From: Bacteroidales bacterium UBA5833
Lineage (GTDB): Bacteria > Bacteroidota > Bacteroidia > Bacteroidales > Lentimicrobiaceae
Reading direction: 5' to 3'
Assembly: GCA_002433025.1 (NCBI GenBank)
Contig: DJGZ01000076.1
Span: forward strand, 1-34,854
Length of the DNA stretch: 34,854 nucleotides
Shown here: in pieces, positions 1-10,000 of the stretch
How positions within the stretch are numbered: position 1 is the stretch's first letter
Layout: every line of letters starts with the position of its first letter
Position numbers and translations under genes: made by a program
Notes under the pieces: model-generated
What the model saw: only the letters and a program-made list of their open reading frames with translations
Database searches by the model: none
Told to the model about the DNA's origin: nothing

Positions 1-83
1 GCGCATCAAATAACGAAATTGTCAAATTCATTTATGTAATATATTTCAGGGTTAGAATATTTAACAAGTTATGGATTTTTGAT

Positions 84-91
84 TAAATTTG
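84..91 (+). promoter_or_regulatory. Possible Bacteroidota -7 box
   Basis: TAAATTTG matches the Bacteroidota -7 consensus TAnnTTTG and lies about 45 bases before the first gene. I see no convincing TTG -33 element at the expected distance, so this rests on the -7 box alone. Confidence 0.35.
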
Positions 92-136
92 AATTTTCAG
101 ATGAAAAAATTACGTTTTTTTGCCTGAGTAATTATT

Positions 137-793
137 ATGGGTTTGAAAAGATTGATTTCCGTGTTTTTAATGTCTGTATTGGTATTTGTTATGCATTTTG
201 CCTTTGCGCAGGAAAGTGCTGTAGTGGTGGAACAGGGATTTGGTAAATCAACCGCCGGTTCTGATGGCATCGTATTTATACGGCCGTTTGATAAAGAAAA
301 AGCTGATGTATTCAGCATAGGCATGAATTATTATTTCCGGCCGGAGCGGGCTTTCTTCAGGCTTAACAGTGGGCTTTCTTATTATTCCATTTTTGATACT
401 GATGCCGGATTCAAATATCTCCGGCTACCGGTTGGGATTGAGTTATGTCTGGGGCGGAGACTGCAGGTTTTACCAGCTGCTGGTTTATCCGGCAGTTACC
501 TGCTTGATTATAATCCGGACGCTGTTTCTGATGATTTTGTAAAGAGCAGGTCGCTTTTTCAGCTGGGTTGGTATGGAAGGCTGGGGGTTGGATTCCTGAT
601 GAAGGATCAGTACATGATCAATCTGGCATGGCAGCAAAATTTTGATCTTACGCATTTATACAGAGTCAGCCTAATATCGCCGGGAGGGGCGCCCTACAGC
701 CTGGATGTCAAAGGTTATGAGGGGATGCTGATGCTGGGGGTCAGGTGCAATATTTTCAGAAACAGCAATGTGCCTCAACGGCCGCCTGACTAA
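137..793 (+). CDS. Exported, probable outer-membrane beta-barrel protein
   Basis: A 218-residue protein of unknown function. Residues 1-25 form a signal peptide (positive start, hydrophobic core, cleavage after AFA). The rest alternates polar and hydrophobic/aromatic residues with many Gly, Tyr and Phe (for example GMNYYFRPERAFFRLNSGLSYY and YMINLAWQQNF), as expected of a small beta-barrel similar to the PorT/OmpW-like outer-membrane proteins of Bacteroidota. No catalytic motif is visible. It is the first complete gene in the window and is transcribed in the same direction as the AbgT transporter, but 198 bases separate them and a possible promoter lies between, so co-transcription is unlikely. 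The start is chosen because the signal peptide begins there. The beta-barrel assignment is inferred from composition only. Confidence 0.6.
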   Translation: MGLKRLISVFLMSVLVFVMHFAFAQESAVVVEQGFGKSTAGSDGIVFIRPFDKEKADVFSIGMNYYFRPERAFFRLNSGLSYYSIFDTDAGFKYLRLPVGIELCLGRRLQVLPAAGLSGSYLLDYNPDAVSDDFVKSRSLFQLGWYGRLGVGFLMKDQYMINLAWQQNFDLTHLYRVSLISPGGAPYSLDVKGYEGMLMLGVRCNIFRNSNVPQRPPD

Positions 794-923
794 AATCTGT
801 TCATCTTCCTGATTCTGGCCGGGCGTTCAGGTCCTTCCGGTCTGTATACTGTCTCAGTCTGAAAACCATTTTCCTGATTGAACACCCCAGGTTGTATATT
901 GTTAATAATTTCATGGATTTTAC

Positions 924-931
924 TATTTTTG
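924..931 (+). promoter_or_regulatory. Possible -7 box for the AbgT-family gene
   Basis: TATTTTTG fits TAnnTTTG and lies about 60 bases before the AbgT-family start codon. The nearest upstream TTG (892-894) is 29 bases away, further than the usual 19-21, so the support is partial. Confidence 0.3.
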
Positions 932-991
932 TTACCTGAATTCGGAATTAACTCCCAGAAAATCTGACTCTTATTTAACAAGCTGGCCAAT

Positions 992-2515
992 ATGACGACC
1001 AACTCCAGAACTTCTTTGTTTTCGCGATTCTTAAACATTGTTGAAAAAGGGGGTAACGCCCTGCCCAACCCGGCAACGCTTTTTGCGTTGTTTGCCATTG
1101 CCGTGCTGATTTTTTCATGGATAGGTCAGCTTTTGGGCTGGCAGGCATCGCATCCTGCAACCGGGGAAATCATACAGGTACACAATCTCCTTTCGAACGA
1201 AGGATTCAGGAGAATTGTGCTTGAGATGGTTGAAAATTATACCGGATTTGCCCCGCTTGGGATTGTCATGGTTGCATTGCTGGGAATCGGCATTGCGGAA
1301 AGCAGTGGTCTTGTTGGGGCGGTCATCAGGCTGCTGGTGCTCAAATCGCCGAAGAAAATGCTCACGTTTGTGCTTGTTTTTTCCGGAATTGTATCCAATG
1401 TAGCCAGTGATCTGGGATATGTGCTGCTGATTCCCATGGCAGGCGTGATATTTCATTCTGTGGGGCGGCACCCTGTGGCAGGCATGGCTGCCGCATTTGC
1501 CGGTGTTTCGGGCGGCTTCAGCGCCAACCTTTTCATAGGTACCATCGACCCTTTGCTTGCGGGGCTTTCAACCGAAGCCGCCCGGATACTCGATGCAGAA
1601 TACTATGTGCTGCCGACAGCCAACTATTATTTCATGGTGGTGTCAACCCTGCTGATTTCGTTGCTGGGTACCTGGGTTACAGAAAGAATTGTAGAGCCCC
1701 GGTTGGGAAAATATACTGGTGATGTTATACCGGAATCAATGGAAAAGCTTAATCCCCGTGAGCGTAAGGCTCTGCGCTGGGTAATGGTTACAGCAGTTGC
1801 CTGGGTTTTGCTTTTTGCAGCGGGACTGCTGCCTGATCAGGGTTTTTTAAGGGGTACTGACAATACCATCCTGCATTCGCCGCTGATCAAAGGGTTCATT
1901 GCCTTTCTTTTCTTTATGGCTGCCAGTCTTGGTATCGTTTATGGGGCTGTAACCGGTAAATTTAAGAACGATTCAGATGTTGTTAAAGGTATGGCCGACA
2001 GTTTCAAGACACTTTCAGCTTTCCTTGTGCTGGTGTTTTTTGCGGCCCAGTTTGTTGCCTATTTCAAGTGGAGCAACCTGGGGCTTGTGATAGCCGTAAA
2101 AGGAGCTGCGTTTCTCCATCAGGCCGATCTTGGGCTAATACCCCTGATAATCCTTTTTGTGATGCTGTCAGGGTTTATCAACCTGTTTATGGGCAGCGCT
2201 TCTGCCAAATGGGCCATTATGGGGCCTGTTTTCATCCCTATGTTCATGCTGCTCGGATACTCGCCCGAGCTTTCGCAGGCCATCTTCAGGGTGGGTGATT
2301 CCGTTACCAACATCATTTCTCCCATGATGAGCTTTTTTGCTTTGATCATCATCTACTTTGAAAAGTATCAGAAAAACTCTGGCCTGGGAACCCTGATCTC
2401 AACCATGCTGCCTTATACCATCGTATTTACCGTATTCTGGACCATACTGCTGATTGGCTGGGTAATGCTCGACCTGCCCCTGGGTCCCGAGGCACCCACC
2501 TTGTATATCAGGTAA
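992..2515 (+). CDS. AbgT-family transporter
   Basis: A 507-residue polytopic inner-membrane protein of the AbgT family, whose members import p-aminobenzoyl-glutamate (a folate breakdown product) or export sulfonamide-type antimetabolites (YdaH/MtrF type). Family features seen: the N-terminal ...VEKGGNALPNPATLFALFA segment, the ...GIAESSGLVGAVIR region, the FSGIVSNVASDLGYVLLIPMAG motif, the GGFSANLFIGTIDPLLAGLS segment and the C-terminal GSASAKWAIMGPVFIPM and RVGDSVTNIISPMMSFF motifs. Together these contribute the two re-entrant hairpins of the fold. The length matches the usual ~510 residues. The start has little Shine-Dalgarno complementarity, which is common in this phylum. Neighbours give no clue to substrate, and I cannot tell importer from exporter. 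Family assignment is firm. Confidence 0.92.
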   Translation: MTTNSRTSLFSRFLNIVEKGGNALPNPATLFALFAIAVLIFSWIGQLLGWQASHPATGEIIQVHNLLSNEGFRRIVLEMVENYTGFAPLGIVMVALLGIGIAESSGLVGAVIRLLVLKSPKKMLTFVLVFSGIVSNVASDLGYVLLIPMAGVIFHSVGRHPVAGMAAAFAGVSGGFSANLFIGTIDPLLAGLSTEAARILDAEYYVLPTANYYFMVVSTLLISLLGTWVTERIVEPRLGKYTGDVIPESMEKLNPRERKALRWVMVTAVAWVLLFAAGLLPDQGFLRGTDNTILHSPLIKGFIAFLFFMAASLGIVYGAVTGKFKNDSDVVKGMADSFKTLSAFLVLVFFAAQFVAYFKWSNLGLVIAVKGAAFLHQADLGLIPLIILFVMLSGFINLFMGSASAKWAIMGPVFIPMFMLLGYSPELSQAIFRVGDSVTNIISPMMSFFALIIIYFEKYQKNSGLGTLISTMLPYTIVFTVFWTILLIGWVMLDLPLGPEAPTLYIR

Positions 2516-2675
2516 GAAGGTCCGGTATGAGGAATAGAATACTTTACCCTTTTACCTGGTTCAGTTTTTATTAGGTTCTTTTAAGGTTTCCTGGCGGGCA
2601 AATGTCAACTTCAGTAAACTGCTTGTTTTTTCGATTGGTGTTTTTGAGTATTGAAGTTATCCGCCTGGAAAAATA

Positions 2676-2712
2676 CAGACCTGACAAGTTTTGTTCCGGC
2701 TTGTCAGGTCTG
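2676..2712 (-). terminator. Perfect 13-bp hairpin, terminator of the susCD-glycoamidase operon
   Basis: Arms 2676-2688 and 2700-2712 are perfect inverted repeats (CAGACCTGACAAG / CTTGTCAGGTCTG) with an 11-base loop. Read on the minus strand the stem is followed by TATTTTT, so it works as an intrinsic terminator about 60 bases after the glycoamidase stop. It sits between convergent genes and may also slow transcription coming from the AbgT gene, although no T-run follows on the plus strand. Confidence 0.75.
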
Positions 2713-2773
2713 ATACGCTAATGCTATTGAAATATGGCGACGGTCTTTGGCATGCCTGTCCGCCAAGGCAGTT

Positions 2774-5281
2774 TTATCTGATTACAATCTTTTTCACCGT
2801 TGAAAATCCGGGGCTGACAACCTGCAGGAAATACATGCCGCTGCCATGGGTGCTCAGGTCAAGGGTCAAAGCGTCACCATTCCATGGGATGAATTTCACC
2901 GGGCGGCTCAGATTATCATAGATGATGATCTCGCCGTTCTTCAGATTGATGGTTTTTTCGAGAGATATTTCGAAGATGCCGTTTGAAGGATTCGGAAAAA
3001 CCAGCAACGCGTTTTCAGTAACTGGTTTTGGTTCTGACTTTACAACAATCATTGGGCTGGTGGCATATGAAATCACGTAACTGGCAACATCAAGCACCGG
3101 GTTAAAACCATCGTTGCAATCGGAGCAGGTAACACCGGTTTGACAGTTGGGATGATTGGGGTGGCAGTAATCTACATAGTTTTCGAAGAATTTATATCCG
3201 AGGGTAATATTCCCTGCGTTTACATATTCATTCAGGCTGAAATTGAACCATGGCGCAATACTTCCCGGACACCACCCGGCGCGGTTGTGGTACCATGTGC
3301 CATTCTGCGGCTGACAGCCATCGGGATTCGGATTACAGGTATTCCAGTTTATCTGAGAATACTTCTTTGCTCCGTTTACATAGATGTCATGGGTTGCATT
3401 ATAAAATTCCGCGGCATTGCTGGTATTGAGGTCACCCCAACCATGTCCGGTCGAAACCAGTTTAAGCCTCGAAGCAACTGTATTCTCGGGATATTCATAC
3501 TGGAAATCAGAAACCGGCTGCAGGTTGGCATAATCGCCAAAGGGGAATATTTCGCGCCAAACTTCTTTTACCCTGCTGTATAGGTAGGCCGGGGTACCAG
3601 AGCGGTAGTCGAGAGTGAGGTCATACAAAAAACCGTTGTCCAGGGTCGGACAGGTTGCCCTGAAAGCAGTTTTTCCCTGTAGTATACTCATGTAGTCGGT
3701 AAGGTCAATTGAGTGGGAACAGGCCACTCCGTATGGAGTGATGTAGCGGATAATCTCCACCCAGTTGCCTTCCTTGTCCTGTGCTTCAAAATAGGCTACA
3801 CGGTCCCATTCTCCGCAGCCACCGGTGGGGCAGTGCACATTGAGGGTTGCAATTATCTGATCATAAGCCCCGAGGAATGAAGGCAGATTGGCTTCAGCTG
3901 TTTGAGTGATCTGCGTCGGATTGAGCCAGATATCCTTGAAAGCCTGTGCCGAAGAATTGCTTGCGGCCGGCTGAATGCTTATGCTCACGGTTTCTGTTTT
4001 TACTGCGCCGAAATTGTTGGCCGAAAGCACTTCAACGTTGTAGTTTCCGTATCCGGGGGGTGTCCACCATCCGGTAAAATGACCGTTCCAGAAGTTCTGG
4101 GCATCAACGGTCTGTCCGTTGATCCTGAATTTTACCCACGCAACGGAAAACAGTTCCGGAAAATCAATGGTAGAAATGGCTGCCAACTGAATGGGTGAGA
4201 GCACCGGCACATATACATTCCCCGCTAAAGGATTGCGTATGTCAATGTCGGGGACGTGGGTTTGGGGATCGAGCACATTAAAGCGCTGAATTACAGGTTC
4301 GGCCGGATTATACTGCCCGCCTCCCGGTTGAGTGGCTTCCACTTCAACAAGGCCTGGCGCTCCGGTCAGGGTAATTATATTTCCTTCAACAGTGGCCGGA
4401 CCTGAAAGTATGTTAAAAAATACCGGCAAGCCGGAGGTGGCTGTTGCTTCAATGGCGAAAGGGGGTTCGTTGTTAAGCTTGTTTGGGATAGGGGCGAAGG
4501 CAATGGCCTGATATGTAGGATCAAGGGTGCCATTGAAGTTTGAGGTTTCTCCTGTCATCCTGAAGTTGATCAGGTCGGCATCACGGGCAGGTGAATCAAC
4601 CTGTGAAGTTAGCATGGTAATTGAAGTGTTGTTGCCTCCCGGAACACCCTGGTTGAATTTGTAATACATTTCAAGGCCGGGTTCCTGTCCGGTGAGTTCG
4701 TTGTCCATCATATCCTGAACCTCTGCCTGCGTAAGGGCTTTCGACCAAACACTTACCTCGTCGGTGCGACCGCACCAGTAAAAGTCAAGTCCGGCCAGTA
4801 TGCTGCGCCCTATGGCAAAAGCGATGTTGGTGGCAGTGAAAGTTCCGCTGGCTGGTTTGCTTCCTTTCAGGATCCCGTTTACATATAGTTTGATGGCGCT
4901 CCCGTCGTACATCCAGGCAAAATGCTGCCACACTTGCGGAATTACGGTATTGGCCGGGGCCACATATTCAAAAAGGGTGCCGGCTGAGTTCTGGAAACGG
5001 CATTCTACCTTGCCATCAGCAAGCTGTATCATGTAGAATCCCTGTGTGCCCCTGAAACCCATCAGTCCTTGTCCGTAACCAAGCTGATCGTCGTAAAACC
5101 AACCGGCAATGGTAATTCCGGGTTTATTGGCAATGTACTGGGACGCGTTTTCGAGTACAACGTAGTCGCGGTTGGCGCAATCGTAATGCAGGTATTGGTT
5201 TGTTTGTGCCCTGAGGCCTGAAAGTGCCGTAAACAGCAGGGCCATCGTTATCAGGGTTAATTTCAGGTAATTGTTTTTCAT
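2774..5281 (-). CDS. Secreted LamG / PNGase F-like glycoamidase with T9SS sorting domain
   Basis: 835 residues. Signal peptide 1-25; LamG/concanavalin-like domain about 30-235; two Ig/cadherin-like linkers about 260-340 and 345-440; a PNGase F-like two-lobed jelly-roll about 445-745; T9SS sorting domain about 756-835 ending in KKIVIR. PNGase F cleaves the amide bond between Asn and the first GlcNAc of N-glycans. Family signatures: C484-P-x-G-G-C489-G-E-W-D493-R followed by an IxRYITPY motif, the SGTP-x-Y-x-YS stretch near 561, AAE625F, and NRAGWCPG at 666-673. By alignment from memory with Elizabethkingia PNGase F, D493 matches catalytic Asp60 and E625 matches Glu206, but Glu118 appears to be Cys544. 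The gene starts 49 bases after the susD-like stop, so it is almost certainly in the same operon. LamG probably binds carbohydrate. Activity is uncertain because of the changed residue. Confidence 0.85.
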   Translation of the reverse strand: MKNNYLKLTLITMALLFTALSGLRAQTNQYLHYDCANRDYVVLENASQYIANKPGITIAGWFYDDQLGYGQGLMGFRGTQGFYMIQLADGKVECRFQNSAGTLFEYVAPANTVIPQVWQHFAWMYDGSAIKLYVNGILKGSKPASGTFTATNIAFAIGRSILAGLDFYWCGRTDEVSVWSKALTQAEVQDMMDNELTGQEPGLEMYYKFNQGVPGGNNTSITMLTSQVDSPARDADLINFRMTGETSNFNGTLDPTYQAIAFAPIPNKLNNEPPFAIEATATSGLPVFFNILSGPATVEGNIITLTGAPGLVEVEATQPGGGQYNPAEPVIQRFNVLDPQTHVPDIDIRNPLAGNVYVPVLSPIQLAAISTIDFPELFSVAWVKFRINGQTVDAQNFWNGHFTGWWTPPGYGNYNVEVLSANNFGAVKTETVSISIQPAASNSSAQAFKDIWLNPTQITQTAEANLPSFLGAYDQIIATLNVHCPTGGCGEWDRVAYFEAQDKEGNWVEIIRYITPYGVACSHSIDLTDYMSILQGKTAFRATCPTLDNGFLYDLTLDYRSGTPAYLYSRVKEVWREIFPFGDYANLQPVSDFQYEYPENTVASRLKLVSTGHGWGDLNTSNAAEFYNATHDIYVNGAKKYSQINWNTCNPNPDGCQPQNGTWYHNRAGWCPGSIAPWFNFSLNEYVNAGNITLGYKFFENYVDYCHPNHPNCQTGVTCSDCNDGFNPVLDVASYVISYATSPMIVVKSEPKPVTENALLVFPNPSNGIFEISLEKTINLKNGEIIIYDNLSRPVKFIPWNGDALTLDLSTHGSGMYFLQVVSPGFSTVKKIVIR

Positions 5282-5330
5282 AACTCAGGATTTTGGTTGT
5301 GATTTTATTGCTGACTTCTGTTTCAAATAA

Positions 5331-6953
5331 CTATTTTTCCGGAACCCACCATACTTTTACCGAAGGTTCATCGCCCCCCTGTTTCAGCCTGGCGGTATTA
5401 AGATTGGCCTGATTGTATTGGCTTTCAGAAGGGGGGTAGGGCATTCTGAAGTGGGCTATCGGATCGCCTTCCCTGGGAGTCAAGCCAGTGCGCCTTGCTT
5501 CGGCATAGGCTTCCCATGGTTGCCTGAAAGCATCAATCCATCGCTGGGTATAGATAAAGCGAAGCTTTTCCTCATCGCTGGTGGCATTCCAGGAGCCAAA
5601 TTTCATCAATACTGAAGCTGCACTCAGATTCTGTGGAATGGTGATTTTGTCGGTAAACTTCACCCCGGAGACGGGGAGCCGTAACCTGTCGGCAAGGTTC
5701 ATCCACCATCCAACCGAGGCATTGATGCCGTTCATATATTCGATGTCGGCAGCCATTTTGTCTTCGGCAACCCCAATGCCCCTGAAGTATGCTTCTGCTT
5801 TAATAAAATGCGCTTCAGCGCCAGTCATCAGAATAACCGGCATATTGTTTTCGTCGGCAATGATAAAGAAATTGAAAGGGGAGTAGTTTACGTTGTTTTT
5901 AATATGGTAGTTACCATTATCGTCGCGGTGGCTGCCATACGGTATGCCCTGTGCTGAAGGGGTTCCCTGATCGGGAATCTGTGGAAAGGGGACCCATTGG
6001 CCGTTCTGGTCTCCTTCGAAGAAAATATATGCCCTGGGATCAAAAATGCCGGAGCCGGCGGGATCGTCTGTGGCGGATAACTGATGCCAGACGTTTGATC
6101 CCATCCGGAGGCCATTGTGCTCGCGGAAAGACCAGCTTACACTTTCGTTTGAGAAACCATTGGCCCCGGGCCAGATGCAGGCGCTTTCCAGTACAGGGGT
6201 GATAAAATCGTATCCGTAGATTACAGGCAGATTGTTTTCAATAATTTCACCTATAACAGCTGAAGCTACCAGAGGCTCCTTCTCTGCCATGCGCATGGCA
6301 TGGCGCAGCCTGAGTGAATTGGCGAATTTGCGCCACATGTCGCGCCTTCCGTTAAACAGCTTGTCGAAGTTGGCAAAGGTGGTGAATGGCTCCGCAACTG
6401 CCTCCGTATCATTGATGTTTTCGGCTGCCCATGCAAGGTCATCGAGCAACGACAGATATATGTCGCGCTGATCATCGTAAACCGGATAGAGTTTGCTGAG
6501 GTCCTGGTATCCGTAGCCTGCTTCGGAGTATGGAATGTCACCGAATATATCCGTAAGTTTAAAGGTTTTATAGGCCCTTACAATCATCAGCATGGCCTTC
6601 ATATTGATGGTGGCCGGCGTTTCCGGATAGGTTTCAAAACGTTTCTCTAACTCCCTGATTGCCGGAAGGGTTTTGTAATAGTTTGACCACATATCTTCAG
6701 TCCCTAGCGTAAAATTACCCCAGGCGGCTTTGGTTAGTGCAGCCTGCTGGGTCTGTGCATACAGTATTTCGTTGTTGATGTAGAATTGTTCGTTCCAGGT
6801 TGGTAAAAGCGACTGGATTATGCCGTTGAATAAAGAACCGTCACTTGCTGTGGTGAATCCCTGCGGATTGTTGTCAATCTCCTCGAAGTCCTTTCGGCAG
6901 GAACCCAGAATAATGACTGAACTTAAGAACAGTAGAAAATATTTGAGTTTCAT
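5331..6953 (-). CDS. SusD/RagB-family surface nutrient-binding lipoprotein
   Basis: 540 residues from the start chosen here. The reading frame is open upstream to 7082, but Met at 6953 begins a clear lipoprotein signal peptide with lipobox LGSC (Cys19), followed by charged residues (RKDFEE) of the type that direct surface export in Bacteroidota. SusD proteins cap the SusC channel and bind the glycan or peptide substrate. Family features include an N-terminal FEEIDNNPQG segment, helical TPR-like stretches (IVRAYKTFKLTDIFGDIPYSEA, a typical SusD signature) and the C-terminal RRTG and MPYPPSE region. It resembles the SusD-like_2 subgroup (PF12771). It follows susC by 71 bases and precedes the PNGase F-like gene, so the substrate is plausibly a glycoprotein-derived glycan or glycopeptide. 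Confidence 0.93.
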   Translation of the reverse strand: MKLKYFLLFLSSVIILGSCRKDFEEIDNNPQGFTTASDGSLFNGIIQSLLPTWNEQFYINNEILYAQTQQAALTKAAWGNFTLGTEDMWSNYYKTLPAIRELEKRFETYPETPATINMKAMLMIVRAYKTFKLTDIFGDIPYSEAGYGYQDLSKLYPVYDDQRDIYLSLLDDLAWAAENINDTEAVAEPFTTFANFDKLFNGRRDMWRKFANSLRLRHAMRMAEKEPLVASAVIGEIIENNLPVIYGYDFITPVLESACIWPGANGFSNESVSWSFREHNGLRMGSNVWHQLSATDDPAGSGIFDPRAYIFFEGDQNGQWVPFPQIPDQGTPSAQGIPYGSHRDDNGNYHIKNNVNYSPFNFFIIADENNMPVILMTGAEAHFIKAEAYFRGIGVAEDKMAADIEYMNGINASVGWWMNLADRLRLPVSGVKFTDKITIPQNLSAASVLMKFGSWNATSDEEKLRFIYTQRWIDAFRQPWEAYAEARRTGLTPREGDPIAHFRMPYPPSESQYNQANLNTARLKQGGDEPSVKVWWVPEK

Positions 6954-7024
6954 ATTGAAGTTTTTTCTTGATTTAAAGTATCCCGTTTGAATTACATCCG
7001 GATTAAAAGGATTATTTGTCAGGT

Positions 7025-10000
7025 TTAGAAAGTGGCGCTCGCGCCGAATGTAAATGACCTGACTCCCGGGAATGATGCCCATTCAAAACCCTGGGCATTT
7101 CCTGAGCCCATAATCCCTTCAGGATTTATTTTATCGGGCAGCGTGGTATAGATATAGAACAGGTCGCGGCCGGTAACCGAAAGGGTAAGGCTCTGGAATA
7201 CCCTGGTTTTCTTTAGTATTGAAGACGGCAAGGAATAACTGACAGAGATTTCGCGCATTTTCACCCAGGTATTTTCCAGTATGCCCGGAGTGGAGACGAA
7301 TTTGCCCCATCCGCCGGCATTGGGCAGGTATTTGTAGTAATAATGAACAACTTTGTCATTAACGGTTCCGTCTTCATAAACACCTTCAAGAATAACTCCG
7401 ACATTTCGTGTAATCCCGTCCGGATCAGTATAAGGAAGGCCGCCCCCGTCGCGTTCAAGCAGCGTTGACGGGCTTTGTCCGGTTTGCTGTGCAATTACCC
7501 ACGAGCCGCAGTAGATATCGCCACCCCATTTTGTATCTATCAGGGTGCTGATTTTGATATTCCTGAATATAAAATCAGTAGTAAAGCCACCGGTAAAGTC
7601 CGGTGAGGCATTGCCGATGGGCACCCGGGTGTCGGTGATTTTGTAATGTGTGCCTGCATCGTTCAGGATACGGTTGCCGTTGGCATCATAAACATAATCA
7701 TATCCGGTGATGGTTCCGTACTCACTGCCTTCATACAACTCCATTGCCGGCCCGTTAAGTCCCCAGATGTCGGCCAGGTGATAGGTGTCGGAATATCCAC
7801 CAAGGCTGAGAATGCGGTTACGGTTTCGTGCAAGGTTCAATCCGGCCTTCAGAATGAAATTCCTGGTCTGAAGGGGAACGGTATTGAGTATTATTTCAAA
7901 TCCTTTATTCGAGAGTTCGCCCCGGTTTATGGTGATATTATATGATCCCGAACTCACCGGAACAGGCAGGCTGAGTATCTGGTCAAAGGAATATTGATAG
8001 TACCAGGTAAAATCAACATCAATTTTGTTATCGAAGAGTCCAAGTGTGACACCCGATTCGTATCCTGTGACGAATTGAGGTTTCAACTCAAACGGCGGAA
8101 TCACATCCGGCAAAAAACTGGCTTGCTGTCCGCCAAAAAGGCTGCTGTTGTAATAGAAATTCTTCTGGTATGCCATCGCCGGACTTGCCGTTTGTGCAAT
8201 GCCTCCCCTGATTTTCATAAAGTTGAGCCAGGGTAGTTTATTTTCAAATCTGAAGGCTTCGCTGGCGATAAAACTAAGCGATGCTGACGGATAAAAATAG
8301 GAGTTATTGTTTGATGGCAGGGTAGAAGACCAGTCATTCCGGCCTGTCAGTTCAAGAAACAGATAGTTTTTATATGACAAATTCAGGAAAGAGAACATTG
8401 AATTCGTACGCTGTCTGAGGATGGTTTCGGAAGGGATCAGCTGAGAACCGGCATCACCGCTGCCAGGATTGATTACCATGGTGTTGCCATCGTCATCGGT
8501 TTCGAAGATGTAATCGGTAAAGTTGAAAAAAGTATACATGTTGGGATAGTACCAGGTGCCGGATTTCCCTGCAATGCCGTATGCATTGTAGTCCCAGCGG
8601 CTACCGCCTGCGCTCAGCCTAACATTGATTCCTGAGCCCAGGATTTCCTTCTTTTCAGCGGTGAGCAGTACCTCCATGTTGTCGTTGGTATTCCGGGCAA
8701 GGCTGTTGCTGTAACCGCCTCCTAGCATTCCAATAAAATCAACAGGTTTATTCTTTGAGGTGAATTGTTCTACTGTGTAATCTCTTCCGATGCGGCCGGT
8801 GGCATTCAGCCATGAAGTTATGTCCCAGGTTAAAGCTACCGCACCGGTATATTTGTCGCGGTCCTGCCAGGTATTGTTGTTGTAATAATTCCACCAGATA
8901 TACCGGTCCACATATAAAAACGGATAGTCATCAAGCAGGTTGCGCGATCCGTCAGACATCTGGTATGTATCCCGGTCGATGCCCTGGTAACTGCGCGGCC
9001 ATGAATAGAGAAAGCCTTTACTGAATGAGTTGCCGTCTTCACCGATCATCGGGCTGTTTTTGCGTTTAAATTTCACGTAAGTAAGTGTTGCGTCGGCCTT
9101 CAGCTTTTCTGATATTTTGATGTTTGTTCCGAAATTAATGGTGGTTCTGTTGTAGTTACTGTTGTCAATGATAGGGGTGTGGTCCTGGTTTGTCATCGAA
9201 AGCCGGATGGTTCCCTTGTCATTGCCTCCCTGCACCGAAACATTGTGCGTTTGGGTGATGCCCTGCCTGAAGGGCATCGAGAGGTTATCCGGCTGAGGTG
9301 CGTAATTCCGCATTTCACCGTCCCACCATTTGATCAGTTGTCCTTTCATTTCGGGCCCCCATGAAACAGCAGAGCCATAATATCCGAATTCCTGAGAGGT
9401 AGTGGAGGTTGTTCCGTCCTGATCAAGAACCAGTTGGTCGTTGCCATAGATTCCCGGATATAGAAGGGTTCCGTCTTCATCCACCGGGAATACCGGTTCA
9501 GTGAGGGAAACGGGCCCGCCGTGGCCGTATTTGTTCTGCACTTCACGGTAACGGTAAGGATCGCTCATCTTGATGGTGTAATTATAGGTAACACCCAATC
9601 CCTGTTGCTTTTTGCCCCTTTTGGTGGTGATGAGTATGACACCGTTGGCTCCGCGTTCTCCATAGAGCGCCGAAGCGGCACCGCCTTTCAGAACTGTATA
9701 ATCTTCAATATCAAATGGGTTGATATCGGCAATGCCATTTCCCCAGTCTACGCCCCGGCCGATATTGTCAAGTCCCGGATTATTGTCAAGCGGTACATTG
9801 TCAACCACAATCAACGGCTGATTGTTGCGGGCCAGGTTGTTGTTTCCGCGGATTACAATGCGTGTGGAGCCGCCTTCAACGCCGTCGCCCTGCGATATCT
9901 GTACCCCTGCGCTACGGCCTGCCAGGGCACCGATTACATTGGGGGTGGACGATCGCAGGATATCATCGGAATTCATCTTTTCTGAAGAATAGCCGATCTC

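Noticed and set aside
6954..7082. Upstream extension of the susD-like frame to 7082
   Set aside because: The extra 43 residues overlap the end of susC and have no signal; the lipoprotein signal starts at 6953.
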